Positions 36,401-64,000 of a stretch of 64,000 nt of DNA are shown here, in pieces. Origin of the DNA: Antedon mediterranea (lineage: Eukaryota > Echinodermata > Crinoidea > Comatulida > Antedonidae); the NCBI RefSeq assembly GCF_964355755.1, contig NC_092672.1, forward strand, positions 10,472,501 to 10,536,500, written 5' to 3'. The notes beneath the pieces were generated by a model. It saw nothing but the letters and a program-made list of their open reading frames with translations, was not told the DNA's origin and did not search any database. The translations under genes were made by a program, and so were the position numbers. Within the stretch, counting starts at the first letter, position 1. Each line of letters opens with the position of its first letter.

Positions 36401-38266
36401 TTATACTTAATATTTATGAAATTCAACCGTTAGTTAGTGGTTTTAGGTTAGGCTTAAGTATTTGATTTTAGGCCCAACCAATTTGAAAATCAATTAGCAT
36501 GCACGTAGACGTCCTATAATTACGTAAACGTTAATTATGATAAAGCAAAAACTCACTAGACAATTATTAATTTACAGGTGTGCAAAATGGGCCCAGAAAA
36601 CACGACGCGCGGATTTGAGAACGAAACCAAGTTTCTATTTACACCGTAATTGCCACTTGTGCAATATTCATTTCGAAGAATCTCAAATACTGATGGTCAC
36701 AAGAAGATTGCATGGAATGCAGTCCCTACAATATTTGATGTCCCAAATCCACCACACCAAGTAGTTAATGTCCTATCTGATCTATCTGTGAAAAGATTTT
36801 TGTTTCTAACTTTAACAAATACTTACATACATCAAACATCAGCAGAAAAATAAAGTTAAAAATCGCTACCATGTTACATAGATTTGGTATGAAGTTGAAT
36901 CTTTGTTCACCAGCAATTGAAACATTGCTAATTGAAACGTACGTAAACCTACGCATATTCTTCAACAGAGACATAATCAGTGATAAGAAGAAGAGTAAAA
37001 AATTAATTAAAGTATCACATTTATGAGGTATGGTAAAGTTGTAGGAGGTCTGTACGCGCCCCGGTCTGTGCATTATCGGCTAGAAATGATGATCATTACG
37101 ACGGTCTGGTATGATGATTGAATAATTGTAAATATGATGATTTTATTTCAATGTTTCTACATTTTTTATATTTCCTCTGGGTGGCCCGTGCATCATTTCG
37201 CAATAGTTAGGCTATTGAGTTAATTTTAAACTGAGACTACTATAACATAACTAATTGTTATCTCAGGTTTTAAATAAATTATAATAATAAATGAATGTCA
37301 TGGCGAATGATGGGTACATGTATGCCTAGTATGAATTGTCTCAGAATTGACTATCATAATCTGTTTCATATCATGCCTGTAGGCTTAAGCCTATGATTGT
37401 TTATAAATATATTCCGAAAAAATTACTGCAATAAAATAGTCGAAGTAGTGATTTTAAAAAGTGACTTCTTGTTCTTTTTTAATTGTTTATAACACACTAT
37501 TTGACTAATATATTTTCTTAATCTGCACTGTTTTGCTGCTGGATGAAAAAGAAGAACACATCAAGAACAAAAACGGAATACGATGCGCTTAGTGTTAATA
37601 CTCGCATAAATAAGTAGTAGTGATGTGAGTGATGATTACTCCTAGATAATGATTTTGAGGATGATGATAAACATTCAATAATAACAACAATATTCAGTAA
37701 TTAAAACAAATAGAGATATACAAAGTACAGGAAATAAGTCTATCATTATAATTTAACCGCACATTACCGTAATTATTGTGAGGAAAAAAATTGAGTATTC
37801 AGTTACAATACACAGTAGACATCTGATCCATAAATCTACTTGTTTGAGCGAGAGGGCGCCCTATAAAATGAGCTCCATGTGTGTTGCATGAATTGCACGT
37901 AAATTCCGAGAGTGTCACATCTTTAGTATATAAGATCTTTGTTTTTACTAATTCTGTGTATGTACTATATTACTTGAAAACAAATGTGTTATGGAGAGGG
38001 ACATGTGATATCGAAATGTAACCAACTCCGTCTCCCCTCTTCTCAGAATTTTTCTTAAACTGATATTGAAAGTTTGACTTTATATAGAGAATGTACTATT
38101 TTAACAATTGTGTTGTGCAAAATACTAAAATTCGGCAAATCATGATTTCAAGGGAGCATATTTTGTCACCATTAGAAGATTGTCTACCTAGACCTTAATT
38201 AAGCCTACTAGTAGTAGAAGTAAATATTTTGTTGTGTGATAGCATTGAGAGTAGTATACAAATAGA

Positions 38267-38415
38267 GAATGTTTATGAGTGTAATAGTCCAAATAATGGC
38301 ATGAGGTGAATGATGAAAGGTTATATTTCAACGAGGCGAAGCCGAGTTGATATTTAACCCTTCATCATTCACCAAATGCCATTGTTTGTACCATTACACG
38401 AATATAAAACATTTA
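38267..38415. mobile_element. ~150-bp hairpin element (CAACGAGGCGAAGCCGAGTTG centre)
   Basis: Arms of about 60-70 bases pair almost throughout: GTGTAATAGTCCAAATAATG with CATTGTTTGTACCATTACAC, and GGTGAATGATGAAAGG with CCCTTCATCATTCACC. The centre CAACGAGGCGAAGCCGAGTT folds to a tight tip. This is either a foldback MITE or a transcribed hairpin. Confidence 0.75.
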
Positions 38416-39490
38416 TTATTTGTTTTATATAACATCTAAATAGATTCCTGTCATTTGAATTTGATTCACATTGATAAAAAAGGTAAATTAAAATTTGGTT
38501 TTTAATAATATTATATTACGCCTAAATGTTATATTTATATGTTTTTATAAACACACCTACTGCTGAACTGTAGTGTTAATTATGTCAAAGAACGACCAAA
38601 AAATTCCTATGCCTAGTAGCTAGGCTAAAAATCCTACAAAAGATCTAAATCTATTTAAATGCCTTTTTGATCTAAATTAGTACATAGGCCAATATCTCTA
38701 TAGAAATGTACTTTCATCACGAAAAACCAGTCATAATATTCAAATCGCGGCGAAAGCACAAAATAGGTGGCGCTGTTGTATTTCAAAAGCAATTGGCCTA
38801 CTGTATATATAAAACAAAATATTTTCCAAACGCGAAAAGATTTTTTCGTACACAAACAAAAGTACTATTAAAATATAAAACAACATTTTATATTTTAAAT
38901 TGATAAAACTTAAAATAATTGGTAATAAGTGGTATTTAATTTAATTTGATTTTAATATTGATCATTTAGTGATGCTTCGATCTAAAAGACCTAATAAACA
39001 ATTTAGGATGAAAACATTTAGAATATTTTGTATTTGCCTCTCAGGAAAGAAAATCCGTCACCTTAACATTTCTACTTGACCTTTTTCTATCTCTACTTGT
39101 AATAATAATCGTATAGTATTCGCGCGCATTATTAGCATTCTACCGCGTAAACAGGTATGCGCGCGTGGTAGATATTGCGTAGGGATTTCCCCTTTCAGCA
39201 TAAACACGTGTTTAAAAATGAACTAAAAATATTTCATGCATTTATTCTTGAGTTAAAATTTGCTTTTGGTATGCCAGGGAAAGTTCTCTTTGGATAGACG
39301 GAGTTGACGAAATTCAAAATATTCACATACGTATCATAAGAATAAATTTAATTTTTCTTTCCCTAGTTATTTTATATGGGATGATGATTTAATTTAAACA
39401 CGTTTGTGTGTTGTAATTTGTTGTTGTATTATTTGCAGGACTTGATCCTGGCGCCATGGTGCTGGCTCCATGATTGTTGTTCAAAGCAAC

Positions 39491-39520
39491 CATAGAGATA
39501 TTATAATTAATATCTCTATG
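39491..39520. repeat. Perfect 13-bp-arm palindrome
   Basis: CATAGAGATATTA, four-base spacer TAAT, then TAATATCTCTATG. Exact inverted arms in unique intergenic DNA about 500 bases before the probable G-beta first exon. Confidence 0.8.
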
Positions 39521-39989
39521 AAGCAACAAACAACATTTAGTTCCTTTCGTAGCCTACATGTTCTTGCTAGTACTGTATTTTCTAAATAATTGTAAACACC
39601 GGCATTTCAGTTAAACTTATATTTGTTCGATTTTTAAATATTTTTTGTGGGGCAACCTACTTCTTAAAAATGTATATGTTTAGTTTTATTTCCAAAAGCT
39701 GATAACGCCCTCTGTATATTCAAATCCATTTTCTTTTTTCAGCAGCAGTGAGGGGTTTCTATCATCATTTTCAGGAGCTAGAAGTGACCATTTTCCAAGG
39801 GACCCCACCCTGACCGTGCGAATGATAGAGTTTCTGTAATGGTTGGAACACACTCATTTTGACAGGGAATAACACAGAGAATTAAAATAATAAGGACTTT
39901 TCTTGAAGGAGTATAGTTCTAGGGTAAGTTCCGTTGCAGCCTAAAAGCGTATTATTGTTATAACCTAAAATTTCAAGCCATTTTAAGAG

Positions 39990-40123
39990 AAATAATCTTG
40001 CATTGTGACGCCGGGTGTTGGTTTGTGTCAAGATGGCCGCCGTGTTTACTGTGTGAGGGAGTTGGACATTTTACGATACATCTGCTATTGCTGTATAACC
40101 GTGAATTTGGAACGTAATTCTTG
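39990..40123 (+). other. Probable first (5'UTR) exon of the G-beta gene
   Basis: A GC-rich island in AT-rich DNA (GACGCCGGGTG) contains AAGATGGCCGCC, a good YY1 consensus typical of transcription starts. A plausible donor (CTTG|GTAAAG) ends the exon at 40123. The ATG inside opens a 7-codon upstream frame ending in TGA, so it is not the main start. Exon limits on the left are a guess; linkage to the G-beta coding exons is inferred from order and strand. Confidence 0.4.
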
Positions 40124-43100
40124 GTAAAGTGTTCGTATAGAAAATATTGAAGAATCTAGCAATTAAGTTAAATCGAGCATTTTTGGATGAATAATGTCGA
40201 TTTTTATCAATTATTTACTGATGTCTACTGTGGATAAATGGGAATAGAGCGTTCTCTCTCTGTTTCTTCTGGGCTGAGGCCTGTTTGGTGCGGAGCCAAG
40301 CCCATTCAGACAGCGAGGATTTTTTTATACGGAAAGGCTCGACTTTACTGGCTGTCAGTCTGGATGTTCGATCGATTATGCATGTATCTCATAGATCATA
40401 GAAAATAACTTATTATTTGTAATTGAATAAATAATTCATGTTCAATAAGTGTAATAAATAAATTGTCATAATGATATGCCTGCATCATCATAACTTGCAG
40501 ACACCATTTTTTTTCATTCATTTTTTTTTCTATTATGCTAATAAAAATTGGTGTTTTCTTTTTGTATCAGTTTATTACTAATGTAGGCCTATGTTTAATA
40601 TATTTTATTTTAATTGCATGTCTAGCTAAATTGTTGAATTTTTACAGTTAGTTTTATTGAGTTTAATTGGACATTTACAGTATCTTTCTGCCTGTAGGAC
40701 AGGTCTGTTTTTACAGTTTGTATAGTAGGTATACACAGCTTCCAATCTATATTAAAGCTACATCATTTAATGTTTAATAGAACAGTTAGGCGATAACCAT
40801 CACTATGATGATTTCACATTTAGTTTAATGTGCAATTTAAAACAAAACGCCCAAAAGTGGTGATAAGACAATGGTGTAAATTAACCCAAGGTGTGGTATG
40901 ATTCACAGATCGACACATAAATAATAAATATACTTTGTGGAGTACGTTCAAAACAATGTCCTACAATCTACCTGTGTGTAGGTTTTACGCGTACAGACAA
41001 AGCAGTATTTTCTTTCTGTACTAAATTAATAACAAACAAATTTAATATGTTGGAAAAATAGTGAATGACATGGGACACATAAAATAATTAGGTTTAACAA
41101 AATTGTGTTGGCCAGGGTTTTTGGTTAATCCCTAAATTGATAATTGTGTATTATTATAATATGATTGATTCACTGGTGCATGTTCCTTGCTTTTTGACGT
41201 CCATCGAAGGTGAAATACATTTGCCAATAATTTAGTGAAGAAGACATTTTGTTTCCATAATACCAAATGCCAACTTCCAGTTTCTTATGCTTCGGGCCGG
41301 TGGGGCGTGGCCAACACTATAGTTTTTGCCTTTTTTTTGCCTTTTATTTTTCCTATAGTAATGTATGTTGATTTATTTTCTCGCTGCCTTGTAAGCATTT
41401 ACATTCATTTATCTTTATTATCTATGTGCTCTCCTGGGCATATTCTGGCGGCCTGGCTAATTGTAATGCATTAATTAACAAACCCACACATACAGTAAGT
41501 AATAATATGATTTTGTAGACTTCACATTGATTGAAGCTTCATTGTAAATTTAGATTTAAGTGCAGTATAACTCTATGGTCTAATGCAAATGATTTTGGCA
41601 CATATTGAATCAGAGAGTTGTTTTTTTCCCAATATTTACTGTAAAAAAACTAAAAGATTGTACTTGAAAATTATTTTGTTGATTACTTTGTTGAATGAAT
41701 ACAATTTAAATTGTTATGGATAGAAGAAGAAACAGCCTTCAAAGCTCTCCACCTTTTCTAAAGCTTTTTTAAGCATTCCTCCCACTCTAGCACCTACCTA
41801 AGAAACATCTAAATAAAAAGTAGGCCTAATTGTTTTGTTTCTGACCTACCCTTAACTTCCCTGGCTACATTTGTTTAGATTTGGTATTAACAAATTATTC
41901 CAATGATTGTTAGATTGACTGGCCCATTTGAATATAACTTACCGGGTTTTGATGAATATTAATGTTTATCAGATTACTTAATTTGGAGACTTAATACAGT
42001 TTAGTACTGTACATAGCAATTTACAATCGTTTAAAACATAAAATACAGATGCATTTTAAAAAGACTCGCATAATGAACCATCGTCGGCCTTCCGCGGCCG
42101 TCTGGATATCATAGGTACAGTACTCCAGATATTATCTGCAGTGTTGTATATTCCAATAGATTGATGGTGAAAAAGAAATATGAAGACAAGAATGAATATG
42201 AAAACATACGGTATATTATAATGTAGGCCTATATTAAGATATGTATACGAATGTGACATATAGGCCTAAACCTACATAATCCTGGCGCCACCACTGTACT
42301 TTTACAGCTGCTGACGAACAGTATGTACAATCCTTTTGGCGCTAATGTAGTTACTTACCACCCCCTTAAAATTCCTTTTTCCAACCTATTCACGGGTTGT
42401 CCTCAACATCCTGTAAGCATACAATTGTAAAAAGATCAATATTTAAAAAAATTTATAACCTTTTTTAATCAAATCCGTTGCCAGTTTAACTTCTTGAAAA
42501 TCATTGCAGCCAGATAACAAGTTAAGGGCGTGGGCTCGTTCACCTAATTGTATCGTGTGTGTTGTTCGTAAAATTGTAAAATTTATTTTATCGAAAACTT
42601 GAAACCGCTTTAAAATCGAAATCAAAAATATTTACTAAACATCTAATAGTACATATATAATAGTGATATATATTATGCCGTTATCCGTTGACTCACTACC
42701 AAGTTTTACAATAACAACCCTTTTTCTCCCTTAACAAATTATTAGAATACAAACAATGAAATTAAATGTTTTGTGATCTGCCAGATGGCACAAGAAGATC
42801 AGTTTCTTTGTCAATTGTTAACAGTACCAACTTAAAAATGATGTTACTGTATGTCACAAATAGAGAGTTGCAAGAAAATTAATTTTCATTGTGCAGTTTT
42901 AGGTCTTGGCTTTCCAAGGTCGAAGTAGAAATTAATGATTACTTGCAAAAATATTATTTTGGAATATTATTGTTGGTTTAAAAAAATACTGTTTGTAGAA
43001 GTAGTATGTAGGTCAGCCTTAAGTGCTCCCACCCAGTTAAATTATAATTCTGTTTGTTTTATTTAACTCTAATTGTAGTGAATGAATACATGGTCGATTT

Positions 43101-43278
43101 TCCCTGAGAGAAAAAATACTATTTTTAAGTATGTAACTGATGTGGACCCATCCTCAGTTTAACAAAGCAAACTTGGGGTACATGAACATATAGAATGGTT
43201 TTTTTTCCAACCATCCTTAATTTGTTGATACACATCCTAAACTTTCCTAACATAAATTGTTGTTGTTTTTTTTTTCAG
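40124..43278. other. Intron between probable G-beta 5'UTR exons
   Basis: AT-rich DNA without recognised exons. An open frame on the minus strand at 42056-42259 includes a kelch-like string (GIYNTADNIWSTVPM) but has no supporting neighbours. No clear transposon ends were found. Confidence 0.45.
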
Positions 43279-43331
43279 GTTCCCTGGAGCACACCCAGCA
43301 CGTAGATATTTTTTTCAATTTTCTATTATAG
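43279..43331 (+). other. Probable second 5'UTR exon of the G-beta gene
   Basis: A 53-base segment starts after a long T tract ending in TTTTTCAG and ends at a strong donor (TATAG|GTAAGT). It contains no ATG and lies 432 bases upstream of the first coding exon. Strong splice sites on both sides make an internal untranslated exon likely. Confidence 0.5.
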
Positions 43332-43763
43332 GTAAGTTAAAATATTGTCGTGCACTTTTAATGATTTTATTTATTTAATTGTATCTGTTTTGTTAATGAT
43401 TTTCATTCAAACATGTAAACAATAAAAATAAATTTTTTATGATTTTTAGATTTTATTTTATTTTTATGACTATTAATATTATTCCTGCTATAGAATATTT
43501 TCCTATTCATGCTAAAAAATATGTTATCTACTTTTAAGCCAGTGTAAATTAGAATATAGTTAAAGTTCCAATATTTAAAGGAAAAGAGTACATTATAGTT
43601 TTGGTGTGACCCAATAATTTGGTGAAATCTGAGAAAATTGCATTAATCCAAATTAAAAATGTAAAACTATAAAAATGTTAGAGATTCAAGTCATCACAGT
43701 TTTATTCTGATTTACCCTGTTTTATTGTGCACACATTTAATAAATATGTTTTTATTTTCACAG

Positions 43764-62471
<18,708 letters not shown>

Positions 62472-62559
62472 TAGTATAACAATAGGAACTTAAGACAGAC
62501 CTAAAGGAGTAATAAAATAGTACCCTTGCTTAACTATACTGGATACACACACTTATAGA

Positions 62560-62690
62560 CAGGGTCGCTGTTACCTTACCTAAAGAACCAATAATATCGG
62601 CATCGACTCACTCTTAGTTCTGGTGGGGGAACAATTCTTTTTGGATAATGACTATGTCCAGTGTACATACCGGTAGTTATAAAAGTGTGT
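62560..62690 (+). mobile_element. SINE with tRNA-Ser/Leu-like head, 3' fragment
   Basis: In plus orientation CGACTCACTCTTAGTTCTGG, then GGAACAATTC and TCCAGTGTACA are the reverse complement of the body of copies 1 and 2. The head is largely decayed. G-beta coding intron 4. Confidence 0.7.
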
Positions 62691-62699
62691 CATCATCAT

Positions 62700-64000
62700 C
62701 ATCAGTACAGTGATTAATTTATGATAGGACAGTGATTAATTTACTATTTGTAAACCTTGGCCATGTGCCTAAAAGACTTGAAATAAAATATAGTCAATTA
62801 CTTTCTATACTGAATTTTCTGTTTCATGTCTACAGCCTTTTTTCATACAATCCTCCATAACTACTTCCTTATTGGCCAGTCAATGCACTGACATTTTTCA
62901 TTTGTTGCCACACCCATTTTTTTTAAACAAATCTATTGAAACCTCCTGACCTCCTTTCATGATTGTACAGTATCTTTTAGTTCCAATATTCTGATACAAT
63001 TCTTGTTAATATTTTCCTATTGTAATGGAGTACAATTGGTAACTACATTTTGACTAATACACTGTAGTACACTCTTGGTTAATAATTCAATATTGAATCT
63101 GGTTACGATCACTACAAATATTACTAGTATTGTGTTGTGTAGAAACAGGAATTTGTCATATCTCAATCCTTTTTATTGCTCAATACCAAAAATTTGAATT
63201 GTGGTGGTAGGTCTAGAATGCCAACAATGCAAAGCAGTATTGTTAAATGCAAGCATTTAGGAACTCTACTAAATTGTCAGGCATTCACAAATCTACAGCA
63301 GATTACCTTACCACAAAAAGTAAATCATCATAATCATATCCTGCAATTTAAAACAAGTTTACTAAATCTTTAAAGTTTTAAGAGAATACAAAAGGCATAA
63401 TTACTGTATTTTCTACAATTTTTTGAAGGTATAATAAATATCCTATGCCAATAACTCATTTTCAATTTATTTTCGAAAATTAGAATAAGTATGAATTCAT
63501 GGGAATTATTGTAATTCTCAAGGCTAGAAAGTTAAATTCAAGTATATTGCACCTGTGGTTAAAAAAACAATCTGTAATTAGTACAATTTCTTCCATTCAC
63601 AAGCTCATCGATAATAGATATTCCCATGACTATAGCAGTCTGTGATACTCCAGCCTTTAATTCATCTCAAAATGCTTAATTAGAAGAATACGACCTGATG
63701 ACACGTAATGTCTGCTTATGAATATATGCATGATGCATAATAATGAGGTCTTTGTTCCTTTGTAGTGTAAATGTAAACCAACAGACTAAAAGCTATATTA
63801 AATCTATTCCTTCCTTGGTTTTATTTAGAAAACAATTTGTCTTCAATATTATATTTGTTTTTTATAAAAGAGCTGGTAATAATAATTTAAGTGCAATAGA
63901 ATAGGAAAATTGTTAAAATAAATTGTTGTTTTTTTTTTAAATTTAAATTATATTAATTTTTTTAATTAAATTAATTATATTTAAAATCTAGACCTTATAG
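62700..64000. other. G-beta intron sequence to the window end
   Basis: No further G-beta exon is present: the expected GYLSCCRFLDDNQI coding block does not appear. AT-rich intronic DNA only. Confidence 0.6.

Larger units (their letters stand above)
34378..36853 (+). pseudogene. Broken THAP zinc-finger coding region
   Basis: Exon 34378-34483 encodes CAAINCKSN followed by LKLYNFTRT, the first half of a THAP zinc finger (C-x4-C). It ends at a good donor (CAG|GTAAAT). From 36578, after TTTACAG, the frame reads CAKWAQKTRRADLRTKPSFY and CHLCNIHFEESQ, giving the conserved Trp and the C-x2-H ligands. The AVPTIFDVP ending of the domain is in another frame from about 36690. At least one frameshift near 36685 and a phase mismatch at the splice junction break it. 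It lies within inverted repeats 34188-37940, so it is likely a transposase N-terminus and not a host gene. THAP domains bind DNA. Confidence 0.65.
34188..37940 (+). mobile_element. Decayed THAP-bearing DNA transposon, probably P-element-like
   Basis: The left end (about 34188-34310) and the inverted right end (about 37830-37940) match over ~105 bp: both read AAGATCTTAT, then TACTAAA, ATGTGACACT, and an inner block like GCGCCCCCTCGCT followed by AAACAAGTA. An identical 8-mer GTTTTTAC sits at 34180-34187 and 37941-37948, fitting an 8-bp target duplication. A broken THAP coding region starts ~190 bp inside the left end. THAP domain at the N-terminus plus 8-bp duplication are hallmarks of the P superfamily. 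No remaining transposase catalytic core is visible, so the copy is dead. It has later insertions and an internal duplication. Confidence 0.6.
37949..39989. other. Intergenic stretch upstream of the G-beta gene
   Basis: No coding exon recognised. It holds a long hairpin at 38267-38415 and a perfect palindrome at 39491-39520, described separately. CCATGGTGCTGGCTCCATG near 39454 is another small inverted repeat. The region just before 39990 may carry the G-beta promoter. Confidence 0.5.

Noticed and set aside
42056-42259. Kelch-repeat coding exon on the minus strand
   Set aside because: Only one short string resembles kelch; no splice sites in phase, no neighbouring kelch exons, and it lies in a G-beta intron.

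Overview
This is intron-rich, AT-rich animal nuclear DNA. The genes have many short exons with GT-AG splice sites, orthologues of conserved metazoan genes, and very dense small DNA transposons and tRNA-derived SINEs. The palindrome TAGGCCTA is scattered everywhere, and SINE tails end in a 'CGCTATATAAATCC' block followed by ATT repeats. These features suggest a marine deuterostome invertebrate, perhaps an echinoderm, but the species is not identifiable by reading. The longest open frames are short because genuine exons are short. I rebuilt gene models by reading splice sites and checking phase at every junction.

Layout: (1) 360-6763 (+): 3' part of a PQ-loop transporter resembling the lysosomal cationic amino-acid exporter SLC66A1/PQLC2, with a long acidic C-terminal tail; the 5' end lies left of the window. 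(2) 6276-21896 (-): a complete 22-exon CLC-6 type chloride/proton exchanger (CLCN6), 858 residues. Its last exon lies inside the last intron of gene 1, and the last exon of gene 1 lies inside the last intron of CLCN6, so the two endolysosomal genes are interlocked tail to tail. The CLCN6 stop codon region also forms one unit of a minisatellite that fills the rest of that intron. (3) 22128-32536 (+): a complete 13-exon PUS3 (tRNA pseudouridine synthase 3), 488 residues, divergent from CLCN6 with only 231 bp between the start codons. (4) 34188-37940: a decayed DNA transposon with ~105-bp inverted ends, a possible 8-bp target duplication and a broken THAP domain, best explained as a P-element relative. 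(5) ~39990 to beyond the right end (+): the 5' half of a G-protein beta subunit gene (GNB1-like). It has two probable untranslated exons, a 16-kb intron between coding exons 1 and 2, and the first 144 codons.

The introns hold several inverted-repeat elements: a 2.76-kb transposon with ~690-bp terminal inverted repeats and a transposase remnant split by a SINE (46805-49559), a TTAA-flanked element (24819-26300), a TA-flanked element whose ends are built from CTACGCGTAG-type motifs (57437-59213), a TA-flanked element at 50686-51489, elements with CAG...CTG ends (34900-35939, 45069-46404, 51589-52806), and at least five MITE families with two or more copies each.

Functionally, CLC-6 and the PQ-loop transporter would both act on late endosome/lysosome membranes, PUS3 modifies tRNA positions 38/39, and G-beta acts in heterotrimeric G-protein signalling. 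Apart from the interlocked and divergent arrangements there is no sign of operons.
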